Assembly (NCBI GenBank): GCA_964346395.1
Contig: CAYFUT010000012.1
Location: 1 to 55,943 of the forward strand
Direction: 5' to 3'
Source of the DNA: CAYFUT01 sp964346395
GTDB lineage: Bacteria > Bacillota > Halanaerobiia > Halobacteroidales > Halobacteroidaceae
DNA: 55,943 bases
Positions 41,821 to 51,030 of the stretch are shown piece by piece. Below the pieces are notes generated by a model. It was not told the origin of the DNA. It worked only from the letters and a program-made list of their open reading frames with translations, and ran no database searches. Both the position numbers and the translations under genes were made by a program. How positions within the stretch are numbered: position 1 is the first letter of the stretch; every line of letters starts with the position of its first letter.

Positions 41821-43107
41821 GTGGAAATTTTAAATACTTCAGAACAGGCGGTTGAAGAGAAATTGGCGTCAATTTTAAACCGTTCTTCTTTTGATAGTGA
41901 GGAAGAGATGGAGACGGTGCAGGAAATTTGGGAGGATGTACAGGACAGAGGTGATGAAGCAGTATTGGCTTATACAGCTCGGTTTGATGGAGCAGAATTA
42001 GAACAGATGGAAGTTACAGAGGAGGAGATAGAAACGGCTTATCAGCAGGTAGAAGATGAATTTTTAGCGGCAATTCAGGAGTCGATTGCTAATGTGGAAA
42101 CTTTTCATGAACAGCAGTTGCAGGAAGATTGGGTGGATATTCAAGAGGCAGGTAATATTGTAGGTCAGAAGTTTGAACCGCTGGCTAAAGTAGGACTGTA
42201 TGTGCCGGGAGGGCGGGCAGCTTATCCGTCTTCGGTAGTGATGAATGGAGTGCCGGCTAAAGTAGCTGGCGTAGAAGAGATTTGTATGGTCACTCCCCCA
42301 GCAGAAGACGGCAGCCTGAATCCGTATACACTGGCAGCAGCTGCGGAAGTAGGAGTGGATACTATTTATAAAGCAGGTGGAGCTCAGGCAGTAGCTGCTT
42401 TAAGTTTAGGCACTGAAGAAGTAACTCAAGTTGATAAGATAGTTGGCCCGGGAAATATTTACGTTACTTTGGCTAAGAAACTAGCTTACGGCTATGTAGA
42501 TATTGATATGCTGGCGGGGCCTAGTGAGGTACTGGTTTTAGCGGATGAAACTGCTAATCCGGCTTATGCAGCGGCTGACTTGCTGTCTCAGGCTGAACAT
42601 GATCCGATGGCTTCTTCGGTGCTGGTTACTACGTCCGAAAAGTTGGCCCGGGAGGTTAAAGCAGAATTAGCTAGCCAGATAACTGAGTTAAGCCGACAGA
42701 AAATTGCAGAAGAAGCGCTAGCTAATTATGGAGCCTTGATTGTAGCTGCGAATCTGGAAGAAGCGATTTCAGTTACCAATCAGTTTGCCCCTGAACACTT
42801 AGAAGTGAAAGTTGAGGATCCCTTTTCCTTATTGGGTAAATTAAAAAATGCAGGTGCTATTTTTCTGGGTGAGTACGCTGCTGAACCAGTAGGAGATTAT
42901 ATAGCAGGTCCTAATCATGTGTTACCTACTGGGGGAACAGCTAAGTTTTATTCACCGCTCAATATAGATGATTTTGTAAAGAAATCTAGTATTGTTTATT
43001 ATACTAAAGATGGTTTAGCAGAAGTTAAGGATAAAGCAGTAAAGATTGCTGAGGTAGAAGGATTAGATGCTCATGCTAATAGTATCCAGATTAGGTTTAA
43101 TGAATAA
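41821..43107 (+). CDS. hisD: Histidinol dehydrogenase
   Basis: A 428-residue Zn-dependent NAD enzyme that oxidises histidinol to histidine, the last two steps. Conserved blocks: GLYVPGGRAAYPSSVVMN, VGPGNIYVTLAKK, and the zinc/catalytic region DLLSQAEHDP and APEHLE. GTG 41821 after AGAGGTGA. It ends with a short repeat before hisB. Confidence 0.97.
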   Translation: MEILNTSEQAVEEKLASILNRSSFDSEEEMETVQEIWEDVQDRGDEAVLAYTARFDGAELEQMEVTEEEIETAYQQVEDEFLAAIQESIANVETFHEQQLQEDWVDIQEAGNIVGQKFEPLAKVGLYVPGGRAAYPSSVVMNGVPAKVAGVEEICMVTPPAEDGSLNPYTLAAAAEVGVDTIYKAGGAQAVAALSLGTEEVTQVDKIVGPGNIYVTLAKKLAYGYVDIDMLAGPSEVLVLADETANPAYAAADLLSQAEHDPMASSVLVTTSEKLAREVKAELASQITELSRQKIAEEALANYGALIVAANLEEAISVTNQFAPEHLEVKVEDPFSLLGKLKNAGAIFLGEYAAEPVGDYIAGPNHVLPTGGTAKFYSPLNIDDFVKKSSIVYYTKDGLAEVKDKAVKIAEVEGLDAHANSIQIRFNE

Positions 43108-43171
43108 TGGAAAATGGAGAATTAGTAAATATATAAAGATTAAGTAAAAAATGAGTGCGGGAGGAATTAAG

Positions 43172-43759
43172 ATGCGGCAGGCTAAGTTAGAGCGTAAAAC
43201 CAAAGAAACAGAGATTGAATTGGAAATCAATCTGGACGGCCAAGGAGCAACGGAGATTGAAACTCCGCTTCCTTTTTTGAATCATATGCTGGAATTATTT
43301 GCTTATCACGGCCGGTTAGATTTCAAATTAACAGCTGAGGGAGATACGGAAGTTGACGGCCACCACTTAACGGAAGATATTGGTATTGTGTTAGGGCAGG
43401 CTTTAAAAGAAGCAGTAGCAGAGAAGAAAGGAATCAACCGCTACGGAAATCAATTTGTCCCGATGGATGAAGCATTAGTCCAGACGACTATTGATTTCGG
43501 CGGCCGCTTTTATCTTAACTTTTCGGTGGCTGAGTTGGCAGAAAAGATTGGTGATTTTGATACTGAATTAGTAAAGGAATTTTTTCGGGCTGTAGCCTAT
43601 AATGCAGGAATGAATCTCCATATTAGGCAGTTAGCTGGAGAAAATACCCATCATATTCTAGAAGCAGTTTTTAAATCTTACGGCCGAGCTTTGGCGAAAT
43701 CAATAACTCAGAAGGATGATGTTAAAGAAGCGATGTCGACTAAAGGAACTCTTGAATAA
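43172..43759 (+). CDS. hisB: Imidazoleglycerol-phosphate dehydratase
   Basis: A 195-residue monofunctional IGPD with the two Mn-binding blocks LPFLNHMLELFAYHG...DGHHLTEDIGIVLG and ENTHHILEAVFKSYGRAL. The fused phosphatase domain of enteric HisB is absent, so histidinol-phosphatase must be elsewhere. ATG 43172 is 7 bases after GGGAGG; ATG 43151 has no ribosome-binding site. An assembly gap begins nine bases after the stop. Confidence 0.97.
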   Translation: MRQAKLERKTKETEIELEINLDGQGATEIETPLPFLNHMLELFAYHGRLDFKLTAEGDTEVDGHHLTEDIGIVLGQALKEAVAEKKGINRYGNQFVPMDEALVQTTIDFGGRFYLNFSVAELAEKIGDFDTELVKEFFRAVAYNAGMNLHIRQLAGENTHHILEAVFKSYGRALAKSITQKDDVKEAMSTKGTLE

Positions 43760-43768
43760 ATTGAGAAT

Positions 43769-43868
43769 NNNNNNNNNNNNNNNNNNNNNNNNNNNNNNNN
43801 NNNNNNNNNNNNNNNNNNNNNNNNNNNNNNNNNNNNNNNNNNNNNNNNNNNNNNNNNNNNNNNNNNNN
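43769..43868. other. Assembly gap (100 N) inside a repeat array
   Basis: Exactly 100 N's, a standard placeholder, flanked on both sides by GAGAAT words. The true length is unknown; a longer array or even a gene such as hisC could be hidden here. Confidence 0.99.
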
Positions 43869-43935
43869 GAGAATGATAAATGATAAATGATAAATGATAA
43901 ATGATAAATGATAAATGGAGAATTAAATGTAAAAT
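43869..43935. repeat. GATAAAT heptamer array before hisH
   Basis: Six tandem TGATAAA units, then GGAGAATTAAATG. With the GAGAAT at 43763 it brackets the assembly gap. Same words as the arrays after mutL and hisG. Confidence 0.8.
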
Positions 43936-43976
43936 GAGGAAGATTAATATTTTTGATTTTAGTAAGGGGGAGGAAG

Positions 43977-44606
43977 ATGATTAAAATTATAGATTACGGA
44001 ATGGGCAATCTTCGTAATGTAGTCCGGGGGTTTGAGCAGGTAGGTTATCAAGCCGAAATTACCCGGGCCAACTCGGAAATAAAGCAGGCTGACGGAGTGG
44101 TGCTGCCTGGGGTAGGAGCTTTTGGAGATGCCATGGACAATTTAAAAAAATTTGAATTAGTGTCTCCCATTAAAGAAGTGATAGCCCAGGGGACACCGTT
44201 TTTGGGAATCTGTCTCGGCCTGCAGTTGTTGTTTACAGCAAGTGAAGAGTTTGGACCAGTAGCGGGATTAGATGTTATTTCTGGGCAGGTGAAAAGATTT
44301 CCGTCGGATTTAGATTATAAGGTGCCCCATATGGGCTGGAATCAACTTAATTTTAAAAAATCAACTCCGCTGTATGAGGGGCTGGAAGAAGAAGTATTTC
44401 AGTATTTTGTTCATTCTTATTATGTAGTACCTGAAGATGAATCTGTAATTGCAACTACTACTGATTACGGAATTGAATTTACATCCAGTATTGTTCGGGA
44501 TAATATTTATGCCTTGCAGTGGCATCCGGAAAAAAGTAGTCGCCATGGCTTGAAAATTCTCGAAAATTTCGGAAAAATAATTGACAAAACTCGAAAAAAT
44601 GCCTAA
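43977..44606 (+). CDS. hisH: Imidazole glycerol phosphate synthase, glutaminase subunit
   Basis: A 209-residue class-I glutamine amidotransferase. Nucleophile C79 in GICLGLQLL; H183 and E185 in LQWHPEKS. It makes ammonia that is channelled to HisF. ATG 43977 follows GGGGGAGG; an in-frame TTG upstream at 43953 lacks a site. hisA follows after 29 bases. Confidence 0.97.
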   Translation: MIKIIDYGMGNLRNVVRGFEQVGYQAEITRANSEIKQADGVVLPGVGAFGDAMDNLKKFELVSPIKEVIAQGTPFLGICLGLQLLFTASEEFGPVAGLDVISGQVKRFPSDLDYKVPHMGWNQLNFKKSTPLYEGLEEEVFQYFVHSYYVVPEDESVIATTTDYGIEFTSSIVRDNIYALQWHPEKSSRHGLKILENFGKIIDKTRKNA

Positions 44607-44635
44607 AATTAGTGTGAACCAGAGGGGGAAAGAAA

Positions 44636-45361
44636 GTGGAAATTTTACCGGCAATTGATATAAAAGAAGGCCAGTGTGTCAGATTATATAAAGGCGATTT
44701 TGAGCAGGAAACAGTTTATGGAGAGCCAGTAGAAATGGCTAAGTTATGGGCAAAAAAGGGAGCCCAGCGGTTACATATTGTAGATCTTGATGGAGCAAAA
44801 GCAGGGGAACCACAGAATTTAGAGCTGATTACCGAGATAAAAGAAACAGTTGACTTGCCTCTGCAGGTAGGAGGCGGAATTAGAAATCGGAAGATGATCA
44901 AACAGTATCTGGAGAATGGAGTTGATCGGGTAATCATTGGGACAGCAGCTATTAAGAATCCGGAATTAGTCATTGCCGCTCTAGAAGAATTTGGTGCGGA
45001 GCGGATTGTAGTCGGAATTGATGCTAAAAACGGCCAAGTAGCTACCGAAGGTTGGGTAGAAACTGCGGCAACAACTGCTGTAGAATTAGGAAAAAAGATG
45101 AAACAGCAGGGAGTTAAGTGGGTAGTCTATACGGATATTAGCCGCGATGGAACATTAACCGGACCTAATATTGAAAGCACGAGGCAGTTAGCTGAAGAGA
45201 CAGGATTAAATGTGATTGCTTCCGGTGGGGTTTCTAGTTTAGATGATATAAGACAGGTAAAGAAAATAGAATCGGTAGGAGTAAAAGGAGTAATTACGGG
45301 TAAAGCTTTATATAGCGGCAGCTTGGACTTAGAGGAAGCGATAGATTTAATTAACAATTGA
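44636..45361 (+). CDS. hisA: ProFAR isomerase HisA
   Basis: A 241-residue TIM-barrel enzyme, fourth step of the pathway. The N-terminal LPAIDIKEGQCVRLYKGD and C-terminal ASGGVSSLDDI phosphate-binding blocks are typical. The catalytic Asp is in LPAIDIK and a second in YTDISRDGTL. GTG 44636 after AGAGGGGGA. It is separated from hisF by a 159-base repeat element. Confidence 0.97.
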   Translation: MEILPAIDIKEGQCVRLYKGDFEQETVYGEPVEMAKLWAKKGAQRLHIVDLDGAKAGEPQNLELITEIKETVDLPLQVGGGIRNRKMIKQYLENGVDRVIIGTAAIKNPELVIAALEEFGAERIVVGIDAKNGQVATEGWVETAATTAVELGKKMKQQGVKWVVYTDISRDGTLTGPNIESTRQLAEETGLNVIASGGVSSLDDIRQVKKIESVGVKGVITGKALYSGSLDLEEAIDLINN

Positions 45362-45503
45362 CAATGGAAAATTAACAATTAGGATAAAAAACTAAAAACA
45401 TATAATTTTTGAATGAACTCTTTATATTTAAGTGGATAATTATTCTGATTTAGATTTTTTTGTTTTTAATTGTCAATTGTAATTTGTAAATTGTTAATTT
45501 TAA
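45352..45503. repeat. Inverted AATTGTCAATT/AATTTACAATT element, copy 2
   Basis: Starts within the hisA stop region with AATTAACAATTGACAATGG and ends with AATTGTCAATTGTAATTTG plus TAAATTGTTAATTTT next to the hisF Shine-Dalgarno. Ends match those of the mutS-mutL copy (20006-20116); the ~80-base centre differs. Confidence 0.7.
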
Positions 45504-45520
45504 GGAGCGGGGTGATAAAA

Positions 45521-46279
45521 GTGTTAGCTAAGCGGATTATTCCTTGTCTTGATGTAGATGAAGGGCGGGTAGTGAAAGGGGTTAATTTTGTTGATATTAG
45601 GGATGCTGGGGATCCTGTAGAACTGGCTTCTTTATATGATGAAAAGGGAGCTGATGAGTTAGTATTTCTTGATATTACTGCTTCTAGTGATAAACGGAAG
45701 ATTATGCTTGATATTGTCCGCCGAACAGCAGAAGAAGTATTTATTCCCTTTACTATCGGCGGCGGAATTCGGAGTACTGAAGATATGCGGGAATTATTAA
45801 ATGCGGGCGCAGATAAAGTATCTATCAATTCAGCAGCAGTAAAGAATCCAGAGTTAATTCAACAGGGAGCTCGTAAATTCGGCAGCCAGTGTATTGTAGT
45901 AGCTATTGATGCTAAGCGAGAAGGAAATTCCTGGACGGTATATATTCACGGCGGCCGTAAGAATACCGGCCGCGATGCTGTTGATTGGGCGCAAGAGGCA
46001 GAAGAATTAGGAGCTGGGGAGATACTCCTGACCAGTATGGACGGTGATGGTACCAAAGATGGATATGATTTAGAATTGACTCGAGCTATTGCAGAGGCGG
46101 TTAATATTCCGGTGATTGCTTCCGGAGGAGCTGGTAATTTAGAACACATTAAAGAAGCGTTTACAGAAGGAAGAGCTGATGCTGCGCTGGCTGCTTCCAT
46201 TTTTCACTTTCAAGAATATACAATCCAAGAAGTTAAGGACTATCTAGAAGCTGAGGGGGTTAATGTTAGATGTCGTTAG
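45521..46279 (+). CDS. hisF: Imidazole glycerol phosphate synthase, cyclase subunit
   Basis: A 252-residue TIM barrel, the usual family length. Catalytic Asp residues are in IIPCLDVDEGRVVKG and LTSMDGDGTKDGYD. It closes the imidazole ring with ammonia from HisH. GTG 45521 fits the common start (LAKRIIPCLDV) and follows GGGGTGA by 5 bases; GTG 45512 is an alternative. hisI starts within its last codons. Confidence 0.97.
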   Translation: MLAKRIIPCLDVDEGRVVKGVNFVDIRDAGDPVELASLYDEKGADELVFLDITASSDKRKIMLDIVRRTAEEVFIPFTIGGGIRSTEDMRELLNAGADKVSINSAAVKNPELIQQGARKFGSQCIVVAIDAKREGNSWTVYIHGGRKNTGRDAVDWAQEAEELGAGEILLTSMDGDGTKDGYDLELTRAIAEAVNIPVIASGGAGNLEHIKEAFTEGRADAALAASIFHFQEYTIQEVKDYLEAEGVNVRCR

Positions 46280-46917
46280 CAGAGATTGAATTTGATGAAA
46301 AGGGACTAGTGCCGGCCATTATTCAAGATGTAGAGACAGACCAGATATTAATGATGGCTTACATGAATCGAGAAGCGCTGGAAAATACAGTTCAATCAGG
46401 CCGAACTTGTTTCTGGAGCCGAAGCCGCCAGGAACTATGGTGGAAGGGAGAAACTTCTGGTCATATTCAAGAGGTAGAAGAAATTCGGTATGATTGTGAT
46501 GGCGATACCTTGCTGATAAAAGTTCATCAGACAGGGTGTGCCTGTCATACTGGACATAAATCTTGTTTTTATCGCCAACTAAATGAGGAAGAAGAGTCAG
46601 AATTAGTTTTTGATCCGGAAGAGGTCTATAATGAAAATGATGATGATATTTTAGGTGAATTGCAGCGGGTGATTACAGATAGAAGAAAAAATCCCCGGGA
46701 AGACTCCTATACTTCCAGTTTATATCGTAAAGGGCCGAATACTTTTTTAAAGAAGATTGGTGAGGAAGCAACTGAAATAGTAATGGCAGCTAAAGAAGAA
46801 AATAAAGAGGAAATAATTTATGAAATAGCTGATTTTATCTATCATTTATTAGTAGTAATGGTGTATTATGGTGTAGAGCTGGAAGAAGTATTTGCGGAAC
46901 TAAAAAATCGAAGATAA
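46270..46917 (+). CDS. hisIE: Bifunctional PRA-CH / PRA-PP hydrolase HisIE
   Basis: A 215-residue fusion. Residues 1-115: phosphoribosyl-AMP cyclohydrolase, with SRSRQELWWKGETSGH and metal-binding DCDGDTLLI...TGCACHTGHKSCFY. Residues ~125-215: phosphoribosyl-ATP pyrophosphohydrolase, with GEEATEIVMAAKEENKEEII. ATG 46270 overlaps hisF by ten bases. Ends the operon; cheW follows 112 bases later with no terminator I can identify. Confidence 0.97.
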   Translation: MSLAEIEFDEKGLVPAIIQDVETDQILMMAYMNREALENTVQSGRTCFWSRSRQELWWKGETSGHIQEVEEIRYDCDGDTLLIKVHQTGCACHTGHKSCFYRQLNEEEESELVFDPEEVYNENDDDILGELQRVITDRRKNPREDSYTSSLYRKGPNTFLKKIGEEATEIVMAAKEENKEEIIYEIADFIYHLLVVMVYYGVELEEVFAELKNRR

Positions 46918-47029
46918 CAGCTTCCCTCTTTTCTTAAACTTGAAACTATTTTACTACTTTTGCAGGACTAAGTATTTATATATCGAATAAAATAAGATGA
47001 AAAGGCTTATTTAGAAAGGAGGGAATATT

Positions 47030-47491
47030 ATGGTAGATGAAAGTAAACAAATGATAATTTTTGATATAGGAAAGGAAAAGTTCGGCGTAAAAATCACCTG
47101 CATTCATGAAATTAACCGGATGACAGAGATAACAGAGTTGCCAGATACATCCCGCTATTTTGCTGGGATCATTAATTTGCGGGGAGATATCATTTCCGTA
47201 GTTGACCTGCGGAAGCGATTGGGGCTGGAGAATGTAAAAAATACAGAAGATACGCGGATTATCGTGGTTGAATATGAAGATGATGATGTAGGTTTGATTG
47301 TTGATGCTGTCTCAGAAGTGCTTCATATTAATGAAGAAGATATTGAGGACCCACCACAGAGTATGGTAGGAATTAAGAATGATTATTTAACTGGGGTGGT
47401 TAAGATTGATGAAAATATCGTTAATATCCTCGATCTTAATAATTTGCTAGCGTCTGATGAAAAAATAGAATTAGAAAAGCAGGAGGTCTAA
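47030..47491 (+). CDS. cheW: Chemotaxis coupling protein CheW
   Basis: A 153-residue two-SH3-like adaptor linking receptors to CheA. LRGDIISVVDLRKRLGL is the family signature. AAAGGAGGG precedes ATG 47030 by 6-7 bases. First of a cheW-cheA-cheY-cheB run; no receptor, cheR, cheC or cheD in the window. Confidence 0.95.
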   Translation: MVDESKQMIIFDIGKEKFGVKITCIHEINRMTEITELPDTSRYFAGIINLRGDIISVVDLRKRLGLENVKNTEDTRIIVVEYEDDDVGLIVDAVSEVLHINEEDIEDPPQSMVGIKNDYLTGVVKIDENIVNILDLNNLLASDEKIELEKQEV

Positions 47492-47514
47492 AGTGAAAGG
47501 AGGAATAGGTTGCT

Positions 47515-49524
47515 ATGGATATGGATCAGTTTCAGGATTTATATGCCAGTGAATCCCGGGAACATCTAGATGTGTTGAATGATGCGCTGTTGACTCTGGA
47601 AAATAATCCTGATAACCATGAAATGATTAATGAAGCTTTTCGGGCTGCTCATACTTTAAAAGGTATGGCCGGAACAATGGGATTTGATAAGGTTAGTGAG
47701 TTGGCCCATGCTATGGAAAATGTATTGGATTTATTTAGAGAAGGAAATTTAGTAGTAACTACAGAAATTGTTAATTTATTATTTCAAGCAGTAGATAATC
47801 TGGAATTATTAAGTAATAATCCCGAAGAGGTATCAGAAGCAGAATTAGAGGCGCTGATTAAAGACCTTAAAAATTATTCACAAGAGACAGATGGCGACTT
47901 GGGTGTAAGCGAAGAATCAGATAGCTCAACGAGCAGCAGTGAAACGGAATTTGATTTAAGTGATAGAGAATTAGAAATGGTAGAAGAGACTAATGGACAG
48001 CCGCTAGTTATTCGGGTACAGTTAGAAGAAGACTGTGTATTCAAATCACTGCGGGCCGATATGGTATTTGATGTTTTAGAAGAAAACGGAGAATTAATTA
48101 AGGCTAAGCCAACAATTGATAAAATTCGGGATGAAGAACTGGACCATAATTTTTCTGTTTTATATTTGACTGAAGAGAGTCAAGACGAAATTTCTGAATC
48201 ATTAAGTGATATTTCGGAAATTGAAACAATAGAAGTAGACTCTATTAGTCTAGAGAAATTATCTGGTGAGATAGAACTGGAAAGCGCTGAAATTACAGAT
48301 GATAAAGAAGATGGTGGAAAAACTGAAGGGGAAGAACAGTCTAATACTCAGTCACTATCAAAACGGCTGAAGTCAAGTAGTAAAATCCGAGTAGATGTAG
48401 ATAGATTGGATTCTTTGATGAATCTTGTAGCTGAATTGGTAATTAAACGGACGCAGGTAGAATCTGTGGCTGAACAGTATGATCTTGATGAGCTAAACAA
48501 ACAGTTAAAACCTTTAAGTAAGGTAACTACCGATTTGCAGGATGCAGTTATGGAAATGCGGATGGTGCCTATTAATTTAGTGTTTAATCGGTTTCCCCGT
48601 TTGGTTCGCGATTTAGCTCAAGAGTTAGACAAAGAAATCAATCTGGTAATGGAAGGAGAAGACACCGAATTAGATAGAACCATCATTGATGAAATTGGAG
48701 ATCCGCTAGTGCATATGATCAGGAATTCTATTGACCACGGGATTGAACCGCCTGAAGAAAGGGAAGAGTTAGGAAAGGATAGAGAAGGAGAAGTTAAAAT
48801 TTCTGCCTTTCATGAAGGAAATAATGTAGTAGTGCAGGTTAAAGATGATGGTCGGGGAATAGACCCCGATATAATTAGAGAAAAGGCCCTGGAAAAAGAG
48901 GTAGTTAGCCAGACGGAAGTTGATGCTATGTCGGATAAAGAGATTATTAATTTAATTTTTGAAGCCGGTTTTTCTACTAATGAAGAAGTCAGTGATGTTT
49001 CTGGCCGAGGAGTTGGCATGGATGTAGTAAAAAATACAATTGAATCTTTAAATGGTTCAGTAGACATTTCGTCGGAGGTAGGAAAAGGTTCTACTTTTAC
49101 TATGAAGCTACCATTAACTTTATCGATTATTCAAGGATTTTTAATTACAGTAGCTGATCAAAAGTATGTAATTCCTTTGGAGTCAATCAAGGAGATTGTA
49201 GATGTTAAACCAGAAGAAATTAAAACAGTCCGTCAGGAAGAAGTGATATATCGACGCGGTTCGGTAGTTCCGTTAGTTTCTCTTCGGGATGAGTTAAATA
49301 AAGCTCCTCAGGAAGAGGAACAAGAGGAGATATCTACTGTAATTGTAGAAGTAGGAGAGGACTTTTATGGGTTAATAGTAGATTCAATTATTGGTCAACA
49401 AGAAGTAGTGATTAAACGTATTAATGATTTGGCGGAAAATATTGAAAAAATTGCCGGGGGAGCTATTTTAGGCGACGGCAGTATAGCTATTATTATTAAT
49501 GTAGAAGAAATAACTACAGGTTAA
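47515..49524 (+). CDS. cheA: Chemotaxis histidine kinase CheA
   Basis: A 669-residue cytoplasmic kinase. Domains: HPt with phospho-His H46 (FRAAHTLKGMAGTMGF), an acidic linker, a P2-like response-regulator-docking domain (~160-250), dimerisation helices (~285-350; RVDVDRLDSLMNLVAELVI), HATPase (HMIRNSIDHGIE, DDGRGID, GRGVGMDVVK) and a C-terminal CheW-like domain. It phosphorylates CheY and CheB encoded next. AAAGGAGG is 11 bases before ATG 47515; a second ATG at 47521 is possible. Confidence 0.97.
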   Translation: MDMDQFQDLYASESREHLDVLNDALLTLENNPDNHEMINEAFRAAHTLKGMAGTMGFDKVSELAHAMENVLDLFREGNLVVTTEIVNLLFQAVDNLELLSNNPEEVSEAELEALIKDLKNYSQETDGDLGVSEESDSSTSSSETEFDLSDRELEMVEETNGQPLVIRVQLEEDCVFKSLRADMVFDVLEENGELIKAKPTIDKIRDEELDHNFSVLYLTEESQDEISESLSDISEIETIEVDSISLEKLSGEIELESAEITDDKEDGGKTEGEEQSNTQSLSKRLKSSSKIRVDVDRLDSLMNLVAELVIKRTQVESVAEQYDLDELNKQLKPLSKVTTDLQDAVMEMRMVPINLVFNRFPRLVRDLAQELDKEINLVMEGEDTELDRTIIDEIGDPLVHMIRNSIDHGIEPPEEREELGKDREGEVKISAFHEGNNVVVQVKDDGRGIDPDIIREKALEKEVVSQTEVDAMSDKEIINLIFEAGFSTNEEVSDVSGRGVGMDVVKNTIESLNGSVDISSEVGKGSTFTMKLPLTLSIIQGFLITVADQKYVIPLESIKEIVDVKPEEIKTVRQEEVIYRRGSVVPLVSLRDELNKAPQEEEQEEISTVIVEVGEDFYGLIVDSIIGQQEVVIKRINDLAENIEKIAGGAILGDGSIAIIINVEEITTG

Positions 49525-49538
49525 AGGGGGAATTACCT

Positions 49539-49898
49539 TTGGCTAGTGTGCTAATTGTAGATGATGCGGAGTTTATGCGGACAATGTTAAAGAATCTAAT
49601 TGAAGAAAATGGTTATGAAGTGGCAGGAGAAGCTGTTAATGGAGAAGAAGCAGTAGAGAAATATAAAGATGTGCAGCCTGATTTAGTGACTATGGATATT
49701 ACTATGCCCAAAATGGATGGTATTGAAGCAATTAAAGAAATTGTGGACGATGACCCTGATGCTGATATTATTGTCTGTAGTGCTATGGGGCAGAAACCGA
49801 TGGTTATTGAATCACTAGAAGCAGGAGCAAAGGACTTTATTGTAAAACCAATTAAACCCGATAAAGTAAAAGAGGCGTTAAGTAATATAATAGATTAA
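49539..49898 (+). CDS. cheY: Response regulator CheY
   Basis: A 119-residue receiver domain with phospho-acceptor D53 (VTMDITMPKMDG), acidic D8-D9, and the conserved Lys in FIVKPIKP. No output domain. It starts at TTG 49539 after AGGGGGAA, 14 bases from cheA. It binds the flagellar switch when phosphorylated. Confidence 0.95.
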   Translation: MASVLIVDDAEFMRTMLKNLIEENGYEVAGEAVNGEEAVEKYKDVQPDLVTMDITMPKMDGIEAIKEIVDDDPDADIIVCSAMGQKPMVIESLEAGAKDFIVKPIKPDKVKEALSNIID

Positions 49899-49914
49899 GT
49901 GTGGGGGTGGGGAA

Positions 49915-50979
49915 GTGACTTCTCAGATTGAAGTATTAGTAGTAGATGATTCAGCTTTTATGCGGAAAGTAGTTAGTGAACTACTGGATGAATACAGCGA
50001 TATAAAAGTAGTTGATCAAGCGAGGAACGGAGAAGATGCTTTAAAAAAGTTGGAGCAGTACACCCCTGATGTAATTACACTTGATGTAGAGATGCCCCGG
50101 ATGGATGGATTGGAGTTCTTGCAGCACCTAATGGCAGAACAGCCTCTTCCGGTAGTAATGTTGAGCAGCGTAACTGAAAAAGGCAGTAAAGCTACTATTG
50201 AAGCCCTGGAGTTAGGAGCTTTTGATTTTATCCCTAAGCCTTCCGGGGCTATCTCCCTGGATATAAAAAAGGTGAAGACAAGTTTGGTAGAAAAGGTTAG
50301 ATTAGCTGCTCAGTCAAATGTTAAGCGGAAAATAAAGCAGCAGGATCCGACTAAAAAAGAAAATTTAAAACAACAAAAGCAGACTGAACGGCGAAAAATA
50401 AAATCAGTTAACCAGGAACAAGATATTCTATTAGTAATTGGGGCTTCTACCGGAGGGCCAAAGGCTTTAAAAGAAGTATTTAGTAGATTGCCAGGTGATT
50501 TAAATGCTGCTGTTCTTGTGGTACAGCATATGCCGGCGGGATTTACTACTTCGCTGGCTGAACGATTAGATAAATTATCAGAGCTGAATGTTAAAGAAGC
50601 AGAACGGGGTAATAAATTAGAACCGGGGAAAGTTTTTTTAGCTCCTGGAAACTATCACCTGGTGATTGATAAGGCAGGAATTGATTTAACGCAGGAAGAT
50701 AAACTGCATAATGTAAGACCTGCTATTGATAAAACTATGGAATCAGTAGTGGAAAATTATGAGGGGCAGATAGTAGGAGTTTTACTAACAGGAATGGGGA
50801 AAGATGGAACTCACGGATTAGAATTAATTAAGGAAGTCGGCGGTCAAACTATTGCTCAAGATGAAACTACTTCTGTTGTTTATGGAATGCCCAGAAGTGC
50901 TTATGAACGGGGAGCAGTTGATGTAGTGAAGCCTGTTCAGGAAATTGCTGCTGAAATAGTAACTATGATTAATAATTAA
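49915..50979 (+). CDS. cheB: Chemotaxis methylesterase/deamidase CheB
   Basis: A 354-residue protein: receiver (D57 in ITLDVEMPRMDG) plus C-terminal methylesterase with catalytic triad S178 (GASTGGPKAL), H205 (VQHMPAGFT) and D297 (GMGKDGTHG). It removes methyl groups from receptors when phosphorylated. GTG 49915 after GGGGTGGGGAA. A basic linker (~140-165) joins the domains. The partner methyltransferase CheR is not in the window. Confidence 0.97.
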   Translation: MTSQIEVLVVDDSAFMRKVVSELLDEYSDIKVVDQARNGEDALKKLEQYTPDVITLDVEMPRMDGLEFLQHLMAEQPLPVVMLSSVTEKGSKATIEALELGAFDFIPKPSGAISLDIKKVKTSLVEKVRLAAQSNVKRKIKQQDPTKKENLKQQKQTERRKIKSVNQEQDILLVIGASTGGPKALKEVFSRLPGDLNAAVLVVQHMPAGFTTSLAERLDKLSELNVKEAERGNKLEPGKVFLAPGNYHLVIDKAGIDLTQEDKLHNVRPAIDKTMESVVENYEGQIVGVLLTGMGKDGTHGLELIKEVGGQTIAQDETTSVVYGMPRSAYERGAVDVVKPVQEIAAEIVTMINN

Positions 50980-50991
50980 ATTAATTATGAA

Positions 50992-51023
50992 AACCCCTGG
51001 TCTTATTTTAAAAACCAGGGGTT
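50992..51023. terminator. Bidirectional terminator between cheB and the topoisomerase A gene
   Basis: AACCCCTGGT (50992-51001) and ACCAGGGGTT (51014-51023), perfect 10-bp stem, 12-base loop; A/T-rich flanks serve both strands. The converging minus-strand gene ends at 51031. Confidence 0.85.
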
Positions 51024-51030
51024 AAATAAT

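Noticed and set aside
43869..43935. Tandem repeats as a CRISPR array
   Set aside because: Units are seven bases without spacers; no cas genes are present.
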